A program made the position numbers and the translations under genes. From contig CALXWT010000006.1 in NCBI GenBank assembly GCA_944392445.1, forward strand, positions 1 to 44,647: DNA of 44,647 bases, read 5' to 3'. The notes beneath the pieces are model-generated. The model was not told the DNA's origin and did not search any database. It saw nothing but the letters and a program-made list of their open reading frames with translations. The DNA is from an uncultured Clostridia bacterium (GTDB lineage Bacteria > Bacillota > Clostridia > TANB77 > CAG-508). Shown piece after piece: positions 1 through 8,266 of the stretch; position 1 is the first letter of the stretch; every line of letters starts with the position of its first letter.

Positions 1-308
1 ACTTCAATCACATCTAATCTAACAAATTCATTTTCCAAATGTCTAGAATATAAGTAATATTTGGCTGTACTTATCAAATGTTTTTGCTTCGGTTCAGTTA
101 CAGAATCAATTGGCTTGCCATATAAAGTATTGGTTCGTGTTTTTACTTCTACAAAAACAAGTTCTTCCTTGGCATTATCTCTTGCTATTATGTCTATTTC
201 CCCTTGATTTGCCACGAAATTTCTTTCCATAATTGTGTAATCCAAGTTTTCTAAATATTTAGTAGCTAAGTCTTCTCCTATTTTTCCTATTTCATGTTGT
301 AAATACAT
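1..308 (-). CDS. yraN: YraN/UPF0102 family endonuclease-like protein (partial)
   Basis: The gene reads leftwards and runs off the window at base 1, so only about the first 102 residues are visible. Translation gives MYLQHEIGKIGEDLA, then the family signature GEIDIIARD near residue 39 and FVEVKTR near residue 53. The D...E-x-K arrangement is the restriction-endonuclease-like core of YraN (UPF0102) proteins. The start ATG at 306-308 is preceded by AAGGAG eight or so bases upstream. Family members are small, about 115-125 aa, so only some 15-20 residues should be missing. The biochemical role of YraN is poorly established; a nuclease linked to DNA processing is inferred from the fold. The gene is divergent from the Nudix gene at 661. 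Confidence 0.9.
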   Translation of the reverse strand, partial: MYLQHEIGKIGEDLATKYLENLDYTIMERNFVANQGEIDIIARDNAKEELVFVEVKTRTNTLYGKPIDSVTEPKQKHLISTAKYYLYSRHLENEFVRLDVIE

Positions 309-545
309 GTTTTTAAAATAACTCCTTACTAATAAATTTGTTCCTTTGCTTCTATCCTATTACATTGTTTTTATTTGGATTTTTTAGATTTCGAATTAAA
401 TCTTTTTGAATTAAACTAAGTGAGCCTATTTTATTATGTTTTCCATATTTTGTCAATCATTTTATTACTATTCTCTTTACTTTTATTTATTTCATTTGAT
501 TGTACAAATTGCAATTACTTTACAGAATTGCATTTAACTTTTCAC
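309..545. other. Divergent intergenic region, no gene seen
   Basis: This AT-rich spacer lies between the divergent yraN and Nudix genes. No open frame with a ribosome binding site was found on either strand, and I see no repeat or strong hairpin. It must contain the yraN promoter, which I could not place. Confidence 0.5.
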
Positions 546-575
546 TTGACGCTTTTATTTATTTTGCTATATAAT
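546..575 (+). promoter_or_regulatory. Sigma-A promoter of the Nudix gene
   Basis: TTGACG (546-551) and TATAAT (570-575) are separated by 18 bases, close to the sigma-A optimum. The start codon follows about 85 bases downstream, with AAAGGATTG as the ribosome binding site. Confidence 0.75.
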
Positions 576-660
576 AGATAAAATATTGAGGAAATGAAGG
601 TTGAAGAAAATTTATAATTTTTCAACCAATTTTATTTTCAAGAAAGGATTGTGAGTATTT

Positions 661-1161
661 ATGGAATTGGTAAACAAACTAAATAACAAAAGACAAAGCC
701 TGAACAAAACTGCTGAACGACAAGAAAAAGTAGACGGTGAATATCGTCAATCTGTCCATACCTGGATTATGAATAGTAAAGGAGAATTTTTAATTCAAAA
801 AAGATCACCTAACAAGAAGAATTTTCCAAATATGTGGTCTCAAACAGGTGGTGCAGTAGATGCTGGAGAAACTACTTTTCAAGCAGCTTTAAGAGAGTGT
901 AAAGAAGAGCTTGGCATTTCTTTCGACCCAGCAAATATTGAGTTTATGCTATCTTTCAAAAGGAAATACGATTTTGTAGATGTATGGCTTATAAAACAAG
1001 ATATTGATATTTCTGACATTGTACTACAAAAAGAAGAAGTTTCTGATGTAAAGTGGACTACTGTAGATGAAATAAGAGGTTTAATGAAAGCAGGAAAACT
1101 TGCAAAAAGTATAGACATATATTTTGATATGTTTCTTGAATTGATTAGCTATCCTTTTTAA
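661..1161 (+). CDS. Nudix hydrolase (IPP-isomerase-like/YfcD subfamily)
   Basis: A 166-aa soluble protein. The Nudix box G-x5-E-x7-RE-U-xEE-x-GU is complete from G64 to I86 (GGAVDAGE...RECKEELGI), so the metal-binding glutamates are present. The N-terminal layout, a K-T-x-ER segment followed by DGEYRQSVHTWI and F-L-I-Q-KR, matches the group of Nudix proteins related to isopentenyl-diphosphate isomerase that are usually annotated only as Nudix hydrolases. The substrate, some nucleoside or isoprenyl diphosphate derivative, cannot be told from sequence. It is a single-gene unit with its own promoter at 546-575 and a strong hairpin after the stop. An isoprenoid role is possible but unsupported by neighbours. 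Confidence 0.9.
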   Translation: MELVNKLNNKRQSLNKTAERQEKVDGEYRQSVHTWIMNSKGEFLIQKRSPNKKNFPNMWSQTGGAVDAGETTFQAALRECKEELGISFDPANIEFMLSFKRKYDFVDVWLIKQDIDISDIVLQKEEVSDVKWTTVDEIRGLMKAGKLAKSIDIYFDMFLELISYPF

Positions 1162-1214
1162 AGGATTTCAAAAATCAAAAATGTTTTACTTACTATCATC
1201 TAATTAGAACTTTA

Positions 1215-1260
1215 AAAATGTATGTAGTTTTTTAATTAAATATAAAACTACATACATTTT
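1215..1260. terminator. Bidirectional terminator hairpin
   Basis: A perfect 17-bp inverted repeat (1215-1231 with 1244-1260), loop 12 bases, with A-runs and T-runs at the outer ends of both arms. It sits between the convergent Nudix gene and the helicase gene and can serve both. Confidence 0.85.
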
Positions 1261-1263
1261 ATA

Positions 1264-4206
1264 TTACTTAATCTTATTCGCTATTATATAACTTTTTAAC
1301 AATCCACTTGGAGAATTTTTTTCATTTTTTAAACATTCTATATCTCCAAATACAAAAAATGAATCCTCTGCTCTTGATACTGCAACATTCATAAGACTTT
1401 TATTATTATCTATGAAAAAACAACCATCTTCACTTCCATAAGTTGTTGACATTATTATGATTTTTCTTTCTCCTCCTTGGAATGTGTGTATAGTTCCTAT
1501 AGTTATTTTTTCTCTAAACGATTGCGGTAGCATTTCTTTAAATATTCTTTTTATTTCTCTAGCTTGTTCTTTAAAAGGGGTTACAATACCTATTACATTG
1601 TTTAAATTTATATCTTCCTTAATCATTTTGTAATATTTGAATATATTATCTGCATTTTTTATTATCCAGTTAGCGATTCCAATTGCTTCATTAGTATTAA
1701 TTCTGCTAGTTCCCTTTTTTTCAGATTTTTTCGTTTCAATTAAATAATAACCCATTTTAGGTAACAATTCTTCTGCACCTTTCTGTGAATTACCTCTTAG
1801 AGGTTTTAATTTTCCTTTATATACTAATTCATTACAATATTGTATTATATCATCAAAACATCTTTGATGTTCGCTAAGGAATAGCCCTTTTTCTTCAAAT
1901 TTTCTATATTTTGTAGATTTACAGGCTACTTTCATAACACTAGAATCCGAAGCAGTTATTCCACATTTTTCCAAGTTTTCAAATTCTTTTTCTTGTTCTA
2001 TTACGTGCTCTTGAATAGCTAGTGATTTATCTAAAGGTTTATCTATTCCCCACACAGGTGGAATTTGCTTTTCGTCACCTACTACAATTGCTTTCTTTGC
2101 AAGTGCAAATGAACATGCTGCTATTTCTGTAGATACTTGTCCTGCTTCATCCACTATCAGTAAGTCTATTAAATTATATAAGAATCCTTTAGTCCCATCA
2201 AATGATGCTTCAAACTCTCTTGGAAGCATATAAAACGTCATTACTAAACAAGGTGTTATTAAACTAAGTCTATTGTATAACTTTTTTATAACATTATTAA
2301 AATTTGTGCCCTTTTGTTTTGGACTAAGCTCATTTTCACCTTCAATCCATCGTGCTTCATAGTAATGAACTGCAAGCCAAAACGACACATATCTTAAGTT
2401 AGTATCTAGCCATAATTCTAACTCTTCACTATTCATTACATTTTCTTTGATATTATCTACTTTTACAAAACATTTTTCTGATTCTTTCATGTAATTTTTG
2501 TATTTCATTTGATAGTTATTTATCTTTTCTAACTTATTTTGTAATTCGTTTATTCTTCCGTTTAGTTCTTTTATATTTAAAGCATAATACTCTTCAATTG
2601 TTGATAAATCTATAATATCATTATCAAATTTTTCCTTTTCGTTTTTATATATTTTTAGTCTGTTTGATATTTTTACTTTATAAGTTTTTATGAAAGAAAA
2701 AATTTTCCAAACAAATGGAATTTGTTTATATTTTTCATTCCAAAATTCTACTCTATCTATATAACTATCTCTTGTATTTTTTATATTCTCTAGGATATTA
2801 GTTGTGTTACTTACCATTTCTTCAAATTTTTTTCCTTCTAGTAAATCGTCTAATTTTTTCACAATATCTATTAGACAATTTTTCAAATATTGTAATCTAC
2901 AAAGTTTTTCGTGAATAGCACTTTTATATGGCCTAATATTTCTTATTATTTTTTCATTTATCGTATCAAAAAGCTTCTCTGCTTCATCTAAAAACTTTTC
3001 TTTTGATGCTTTAATATTTTCCTCATTATCTACGTTTGCCACAAAATAATTTCCCCTGTTATCAGTATATTGAAACCCTCTCGCCTTAGCACTCATCATT
3101 TTTTGTTTAGATGGAAAATATGTTGCAAAACTATTAACTTTTTCTATCCATCTTGTTTCTAAATTATTATTAAATTTCGGTGTTATTTTTCCAAAAGATT
3201 GAATTATATTTGTCACCGCTTGATTGTTTGTTGATGCTGCTACTATTAAATTTGGAATTTCTTCTTTTAAAGCTGTTTCTACATATTTACTAGCAACAAT
3301 AGATTGAAGCAATGTCGTTTTTCCTGTCCCTGGTGGTCCTTTAATAGCTAAAATATCACCATTCTTCATTTGATTAAAATGATTTATTCCTTCTCTTTGC
3401 GAATTTGAAAGTCCAAACTTTCCTCCCATTTGTCCTAGATGTGCTTTTTTGCTTTCTAACGTATTTTCTATCAGTTTTTCATCTTCATTTTCTTTAAGTG
3501 AAATAAAATTATCATATAGTGGTAAATTTTCTTCTTGCTTTAAAATATCCGTATATAGATTTTTTATAAAATATGTTGGATTTATTGTTTTATCTACAAA
3601 AATATATATATTATTTTCTAATGGTATTGCTTGCTTTGGTCCATTCATATTATAAATAATATCTTTATCAAATTCGCAATTTGTAGTCTTTTCGTATATA
3701 CTCTTGCAATATTTTATATATTCGCTCCACTCTTGAATTGTATAAATATTATAAATCTCATCACTTACAACTTCATCATATACAGTTCCATCTCCAATAG
3801 CGAGTTCTGGCTCTATCATTGGTTTTAGAAGTTCTCTTGGAAACCATGGTAGTTTATTATCTTCTATTGTTGGTATAAGGCACGAATTCTTTTTATTTAG
3901 CAATGCAGGCACATAAAAAATTCCAGTTAAGTCTTCTAAGTCCTCATCTTTTTTTTGACTGCCCTCTACAATCGTTCTAATAACTTTTACAGCTAATATA
4001 ACATATAAATTCTCATCTATTTGCTGATTTGTTTTCTCTTCTTTTCTTTTATTTTGAAAAAGTTTTAATGTTATATTCGGGTCAATTATTCCATTATAAA
4101 AATTTTCTTTTGAAATTTTAAAAAATTCGTCACTTTTAAAGTCAATTTTTTTGTCTACTTGCGCTAATACTACTTTTCTTAAATACTTCGTAATTTCTTC
4201 TTTCAC
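1264..4206 (-). CDS. Superfamily 1 (UPF1/Dna2-like) helicase
   Basis: A 980-aa cytoplasmic protein. Walker A is GPPGTGKT at residues 290-297, motif II is DEAGQ at 686-690 followed by VVGDEKQIPPV (motif III). The C-terminal RecA-like half contains TIHTFQGGERK and VAVSRAEDSFFVFGD (motifs V and VI). This order is that of AAA_11/AAA_12 SF1B helicases. Between the Walker A region and motif II lies an insertion of about 200 residues (roughly 410-620) that is rich in K, E, N and L and looks coiled-coil. The first 280 residues match no domain I recognise. The gene stands alone with its own promoter (4238-4266). I see no nuclease or other defence partner, so housekeeping and defence roles are both open. 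Start ATG has AGGAG upstream. Confidence 0.85.
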   Translation of the reverse strand: MKEEITKYLRKVVLAQVDKKIDFKSDEFFKISKENFYNGIIDPNITLKLFQNKRKEEKTNQQIDENLYVILAVKVIRTIVEGSQKKDEDLEDLTGIFYVPALLNKKNSCLIPTIEDNKLPWFPRELLKPMIEPELAIGDGTVYDEVVSDEIYNIYTIQEWSEYIKYCKSIYEKTTNCEFDKDIIYNMNGPKQAIPLENNIYIFVDKTINPTYFIKNLYTDILKQEENLPLYDNFISLKENEDEKLIENTLESKKAHLGQMGGKFGLSNSQREGINHFNQMKNGDILAIKGPPGTGKTTLLQSIVASKYVETALKEEIPNLIVAASTNNQAVTNIIQSFGKITPKFNNNLETRWIEKVNSFATYFPSKQKMMSAKARGFQYTDNRGNYFVANVDNEENIKASKEKFLDEAEKLFDTINEKIIRNIRPYKSAIHEKLCRLQYLKNCLIDIVKKLDDLLEGKKFEEMVSNTTNILENIKNTRDSYIDRVEFWNEKYKQIPFVWKIFSFIKTYKVKISNRLKIYKNEKEKFDNDIIDLSTIEEYYALNIKELNGRINELQNKLEKINNYQMKYKNYMKESEKCFVKVDNIKENVMNSEELELWLDTNLRYVSFWLAVHYYEARWIEGENELSPKQKGTNFNNVIKKLYNRLSLITPCLVMTFYMLPREFEASFDGTKGFLYNLIDLLIVDEAGQVSTEIAACSFALAKKAIVVGDEKQIPPVWGIDKPLDKSLAIQEHVIEQEKEFENLEKCGITASDSSVMKVACKSTKYRKFEEKGLFLSEHQRCFDDIIQYCNELVYKGKLKPLRGNSQKGAEELLPKMGYYLIETKKSEKKGTSRINTNEAIGIANWIIKNADNIFKYYKMIKEDINLNNVIGIVTPFKEQAREIKRIFKEMLPQSFREKITIGTIHTFQGGERKIIIMSTTYGSEDGCFFIDNNKSLMNVAVSRAEDSFFVFGDIECLKNEKNSPSGLLKSYIIANKIK

Positions 4207-4237
4207 TTTAATTTCTCCTAATTTAATTATAGATTTT

Positions 4238-4266
4238 ATTTTAACATAACTTTATACTTTTGTAAA
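4238..4266 (-). promoter_or_regulatory. Sigma-A promoter of the helicase gene
   Basis: On the minus strand TTTACA (4261-4266) and TAAAAT (4238-4243) are 17 bases apart, about 30 bases before the start codon. Confidence 0.6.
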
Positions 4267-4383
4267 AGCAATTTTATTAAATTAAGAAAAACTTCTTCGT
4301 TATTTTAATAAGAGAACAATCTATGCATTTTTTAATATATTACTTTGAAAATATTCTTAATTTAATATTGTTGTTAAAAAAAT

Positions 4384-4424
4384 AAAAAAGATAAATTAAG
4401 TTTCAAACCTAATCTATCTTTTTT
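4384..4424 (-). terminator. Terminator of the two-component operon
   Basis: On the minus strand an imperfect stem (with G-U pairs) ends in a run of six T, 26 bases after the histidine kinase stop codon. Confidence 0.75.
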
Positions 4425-4449
4425 ACCAATCTAACCGCCATCTCTTTAC

Positions 4450-6465
4450 TTACTTCTTCTCAAATTCTATAGTTACCTTAAACAAATCTCCATCTAAATA
4501 AATGTTAAATTTACCTTTTTGAAGCTCTGTTAAGCTTCTTGCTATAGATAATCCAAGTCCACTTCCTTCTGTGTTTCTTGAAGCTTCTCCTCTAACAAAT
4601 CTTTGCATTAGTTCATCTGCACTTATGTTTAGTTTTTGTTTAGATACATTTTTTAGTTTAATATATATTTTATTATCTTCATCTACTATGTCTATATATA
4701 CTCGTGTGCCTTCTAATGCATATTTTGCAATATTTGAATACATATTTTCTAATACTCTGTATAGGTATCTGCTATCTGCTTCTATATATGCCTCTTCCTC
4801 TGGGAAACTAATTATTTCTTCTAACTTGTGTGCTTCAAATTTATCTTGAAATTCTCCAGATATTTGCTTTATAAGTTCGTTTACATTTAGTTTTTCCATA
4901 TTTAATTTTATTGCTCCTGAAGATGCTTTTGAAGCTTCTACCAAGTCTTCTGTTAATTTCTTTAATCTTTGTGACTTATTATCTAATATGCCAAGGTATT
5001 CATTTGCTTTTTCTCCCTTTATGTTTTCTTTCTTTAACAAGTCAACATAGTTAATTATTGAAGTAAGTGGTGTTTTTATATCATGTGATACATTTGTTAT
5101 AAGCTCTGTTTTTAGTCTTTCGCTTTTTAGTCTTTCATTTATAGCATTAGAAAGTCCTCCTGCTATATCATTTATTTCTTTAGACGTAGCTTTATCTTCT
5201 TTAGAAAAATCGTTTTCGTTTAATTGTATGTCTGTTTTTCCACTATATAAATCATTAATTGCCTGCTTTACTTTATTATAGCTTTTTATCCTGTCTGAAA
5301 TGAGTTTGTATGCATAAATGTTTATTAGAGCTAAAAGTATAATTCCAGCAAGTGGTTGAGCGAATAATATTCCTAGTGAAATTACATTGGCAACTAAATA
5401 TATTGTAAAAAATACTATAAAGTTACTTGTAATTTTTATATTTTGAGAAAAGTTCTTTATTTTTTTATACAACCAGTAAGCAAATGTAGTTTTCATAAAT
5501 GTATGTGTTTTTAATCTTTTTATAACTGTCTCGAAGAATAGTATGCACGCAAGATATATTATAAGGATTCCAACTCCTACAAATGTTATTCCCACAATAA
5601 ATGTTAGCATATCATTCACACTTGATATTATGCTCATAAACAATAATCCTATGGAGCCAATAAATAGTGCTATAAAAAACGCTATTTCTATTAATATTTT
5701 ATCAAACCAATTAAGTGTTATTCCTTCTACTCCCTTTTTCTTTCCAACTCCCATAACTGCAATAGGTATAAAGGCAATAAGTATTATAACTAATATTGGA
5801 ATTAAATACATTGCATTTGGTGTAATTACTAAAAGAATATTATATAGAATTTGAGCTTGATATATTCCATCTGGATGTTCTAATGGTTCTAATAAAGATG
5901 AATAGATTATATAATTATTTGCATTTTCGGTATTTTCTTCGATTCTACTATCCACATAATTTACATTTTGAAGTTTATTTATTGATGTTTCTAAATTGGA
6001 GTTTTCATAGTTCCAATATATCCCTTCAGAACTAATTTGCTCTTTTACTTCATCTAATGTTGTACTGCCTATTGCATAATCTATATTTGTAAATGCTTCT
6101 TTGTTTTCTTTATCTATTATGAGCCATTTTACATTACTTCCATAGTAATCATAAAAATAGTAAATTTTATTAACTTGATCATCTCCTGCAACATTTTCTT
6201 CAGTTATATAAATGTCATGCCTAACTGTAGAATAATCATCTTGCTGGAAGTTCTTAACAGAGCTAAATGCACTAATTACTTCTGTAGCATATTGCTCTGC
6301 AAATACTCTAGTATTTAAGAAATTTTCTCTGTTATTTATAGCTTCTCTCTCCATCGGGTATGATAGGCAAACTATCATAAGTATCAATGTTGCTAGAATA
6401 ATTGGTGCAACTACATATACTATATTCTTTAGTACTCTCGGCCAGCAAATTTTGCTATTATCCAT
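4450..6465 (-). CDS. Membrane sensor histidine kinase
   Basis: A 671-aa sensor. TM1 spans about 14-37 and is followed by an extracytoplasmic sensor region of about 170 residues. A cluster of four or five membrane segments lies between about 210 and 390. A HAMP-like linker then leads into HisKA with VSHDIKTPLTS (phospho-acceptor H461). The HATPase domain has the N box around LENMYSNIAKYA and the G box EGSGLGLSIA near the C-terminus. All catalytic motifs are present. It lies 112 bases behind the response regulator on the same strand and is almost certainly its partner. The multi-span membrane module with a large outer loop is a known type of Firmicute kinase, but the signal cannot be deduced. 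No transporter or resistance gene sits beside it. Confidence 0.93.
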   Translation of the reverse strand: MDNSKICWPRVLKNIVYVVAPIILATLILMIVCLSYPMEREAINNRENFLNTRVFAEQYATEVISAFSSVKNFQQDDYSTVRHDIYITEENVAGDDQVNKIYYFYDYYGSNVKWLIIDKENKEAFTNIDYAIGSTTLDEVKEQISSEGIYWNYENSNLETSINKLQNVNYVDSRIEENTENANNYIIYSSLLEPLEHPDGIYQAQILYNILLVITPNAMYLIPILVIILIAFIPIAVMGVGKKKGVEGITLNWFDKILIEIAFFIALFIGSIGLLFMSIISSVNDMLTFIVGITFVGVGILIIYLACILFFETVIKRLKTHTFMKTTFAYWLYKKIKNFSQNIKITSNFIVFFTIYLVANVISLGILFAQPLAGIILLALINIYAYKLISDRIKSYNKVKQAINDLYSGKTDIQLNENDFSKEDKATSKEINDIAGGLSNAINERLKSERLKTELITNVSHDIKTPLTSIINYVDLLKKENIKGEKANEYLGILDNKSQRLKKLTEDLVEASKASSGAIKLNMEKLNVNELIKQISGEFQDKFEAHKLEEIISFPEEEAYIEADSRYLYRVLENMYSNIAKYALEGTRVYIDIVDEDNKIYIKLKNVSKQKLNISADELMQRFVRGEASRNTEGSGLGLSIARSLTELQKGKFNIYLDGDLFKVTIEFEKK

Positions 6466-6577
6466 AATTAATTTCTCCTTTCTCCAAATTATTTCTCTTT
6501 TGAAGAGTGTATACTTTTTTAGTTTTAATGTAGTATTAAGGTAGAGCCAACAAGTTTACAAAATGTTAAACAAAGTT

Positions 6578-7282
6578 TTATAACTTCTCAATCTTATACC
6601 CAATCCCCCAAATAACTTTTAAATATTTGGGTTCTCTTGGGTTTATTTCTATTTTTTCTCTAATGTGTCTTATATGTACAGCTATAATATTTTCTGCGCC
6701 ATAACTTTCCTCTTCCCACACATTTTCATAAATTTGTTCAATTGAGTACACTATTCCTTTATTTTTGGTTAAAAATTTAAGTATATTATATTCTGTTGGA
6801 GTTAACTTAACATCCTTACCGTCAACTTCTACTGTTTTTGTTGCATCATTTATTATTAAATCTCCAGATTTGTATATATCTTCATTATTCTCTTCTTTTT
6901 TTACCATAGAGCCTAAACTTGTGTATCTACGTATTTGCGAGTTAACTCTTGCTATAAGTTCCAATGGGTTAAAAGGTTTTGTAACATAATCATCTGCTCC
7001 ATTGTTTAGTCCTGCTATTTTATCATAATCTTCAGATTTTGCAGATAGCATTATAATTGGAATTGATTTGTCCTGTCTTATAATATTTGCAGTTTCAATT
7101 CCATCTAACTTTGGCATCATTATATCTAATATAATAAGTTGAATATCATCATTATTTTTTAATATTTCAAGTGCCTCATACCCATCATAAGCTTTTAATA
7201 TGTTATATCCTTCTTTACTTAAATAAATTTCAATTGCTTTTACTATTTCTTTATCATCATCACAAACTAAAATATTGTACAT
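6578..7282 (-). CDS. OmpR/PhoB-family response regulator
   Basis: A 234-aa protein with an N-terminal receiver domain: acidic pocket DDD at 8-10, phospho-acceptor D53 in ILDIMMPKLDG, and conserved K102 in VTKPF. A C-terminal winged helix (about 135-234) contains LTPTEYNILKFL and ends in a VWGIGYKI motif typical of the PhoB group. It is the first gene of the two-component operon; the kinase follows. Upstream, at 7373-7390, a small palindrome (TATACTA, 4-base spacer, TAGTATA) could be a binding site for it, but this is speculative. The targets are unknown. Confidence 0.95.
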   Translation of the reverse strand: MYNILVCDDDKEIVKAIEIYLSKEGYNILKAYDGYEALEILKNNDDIQLIILDIMMPKLDGIETANIIRQDKSIPIIMLSAKSEDYDKIAGLNNGADDYVTKPFNPLELIARVNSQIRRYTSLGSMVKKEENNEDIYKSGDLIINDATKTVEVDGKDVKLTPTEYNILKFLTKNKGIVYSIEQIYENVWEEESYGAENIIAVHIRHIREKIEINPREPKYLKVIWGIGYKIEKL

Positions 7283-7478
7283 AAAATTTTTTCCCCTTTT
7301 CGTAAAAATAGCTACATAACTATTATATCATATTATTTTCTTTAATTATATAGAAATCCAAAGCTTTTTGCTTATACTAAAAATAGTATAGCATAATTTT
7401 ATTAAGAAAAAAGTGTATAATTATTAAATTTTTATTAATTATGAGTCCTGAGTGTCGAATTTTGTCAGACGATTTTTC

Positions 7479-7534
7479 TTGTTTAAAGTGCAAAAGTATG
7501 TTATACTTTTGATATTAAATTTAAAAGGAGGTGA
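7479..7534 (+). promoter_or_regulatory. Promoter and unusually strong ribosome binding site
   Basis: TTGTTT (7479-7484), 17 bases, TATACT (7502-7507). AAGGAGGTGA at 7525-7534 is a full complement to the 16S rRNA 3' end and lies six bases before the ATG. It is among the strongest ribosome binding sites in the window, which suggests high expression of the repeat protein. Confidence 0.65.
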
Positions 7535-7540
7535 CCCCTG

Positions 7541-8155
7541 ATGGAACAAGAAACTCTAACTCTTATATTATCAAAATTAAACGAAATGAATACTAAAATG
7601 GATGCTTTAGACACAAAGATTGATTTTGTACATAAAACTCTTAACGATAAAATCGATAATGTTTTTAATGTGCTTAATAAGAGAATTGATGATGCTGTTA
7701 TCGAACTTAACAAAAGGATAGACGATGTTAACGAATCTCTTAATAAGAAGATAGACGATGTTAATGAATCTCTTAATAAGAAAATCGATGACGTTAATGA
7801 ATCTCTTAATAAGAAAATCGACGACGTTAATGAATCTCTTAATAAGAAAATCGACGACGTTAACGAATCTCTTAATAAGAAAATCGACGACGTTAACGAA
7901 TCTCTTAATAAGAAGATAGACGATGTTAATGAATCTCTTAATAAGAAAATCGACGACGTTAACGAATCTCTTAATAAGAAAATTGATGACACTGCTACTT
8001 CTTTAATAGAGAGAATGGATTATAGAATTGATGATGCCTCATCAACATTAGATGCAAAAATGGATTTCTCATATAAAAGTTTGTCTAATTCTATTAATCG
8101 ACTTGAATCTTATACAAAGAACAACTTTGCTCAAATACTTAATGGAAATGGTTAA
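7541..8155 (+). CDS. Hendecad-repeat coiled-coil protein, function unknown
   Basis: A 204-aa charged protein without signal peptide or membrane segment. Its core is a tandem array of an 11-residue unit, NKKIDDVNESL. Hydrophobic residues at unit positions 4, 7 and 11 give the 3-4-4 spacing of a hendecad coiled coil. Degenerate units extend the array on both sides (NDKIDNVFNVL before, DAKMDFSYKSL after), so almost the whole protein should be one helix, probably oligomeric. I do not recognise a named family. Possible roles include a cytoplasmic filament or scaffold, but nothing around it says which. It is a monocistronic gene with its own promoter and a near-perfect ribosome binding site, lying between the divergently read two-component operon and the convergent exonuclease gene. 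Confidence 0.85.
   Translation: MEQETLTLILSKLNEMNTKMDALDTKIDFVHKTLNDKIDNVFNVLNKRIDDAVIELNKRIDDVNESLNKKIDDVNESLNKKIDDVNESLNKKIDDVNESLNKKIDDVNESLNKKIDDVNESLNKKIDDVNESLNKKIDDVNESLNKKIDDTATSLIERMDYRIDDASSTLDAKMDFSYKSLSNSINRLESYTKNNFAQILNGNG
7709..8005 (+). repeat. 33-bp coding tandem repeat, nine units
   Basis: Nine in-frame 33-bp units start at 7709. Units 1-8 encode IDDVNESL and unit 9 is diverged (IDDTATSL). Units 2 and 7 are identical, as are units 5, 6 and 8. Units 2-8 differ from one another only at silent third positions. A degenerate unit precedes them at 7676-7708. Confidence 0.95.
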
Positions 8156-8192
8156 GTTTTTATCTTTTGTTTGATTTTTATAATATAACAAC

Positions 8193-8247
8193 CTAAAGTG
8201 GCTTACAAATGTAGTCTATTTAAAACTATATCTGTAAGCCACTTTAG
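8193..8247. repeat. 15-bp perfect inverted repeat
   Basis: Arms 8193-8207 and 8233-8247 match perfectly around a 25-base loop, between convergent genes. Neither side has a clear U tract, so it is at best an atypical terminator for the repeat protein and the exonuclease gene. Confidence 0.7.
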
Positions 8248-8266
8248 TAGCTAACTCCAATTTACA

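Noticed and set aside
1264-4206. Helicase as part of a defence island
   Set aside because: The neighbours are a Nudix hydrolase and a two-component system, with no nuclease, effector or mobile-element genes nearby.
7373-7390. Small palindrome TATACTA/TAGTATA upstream of the response regulator
   Set aside because: Seven-base AT-rich arms occur easily by chance here, and there is no second copy or clear promoter context.
7501-7992. Open frame on the minus strand through the repeat gene, encoding a Leu/Ser-rich repetitive protein
   Set aside because: It is the antisense shadow of the hendecad array; it has no ribosome binding site and the plus-strand reading has a strong one.
7709-8005. 33-bp tandem repeat as a possible CRISPR array
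   Set aside because: The units are contiguous with no spacers and are an in-frame coding repeat.
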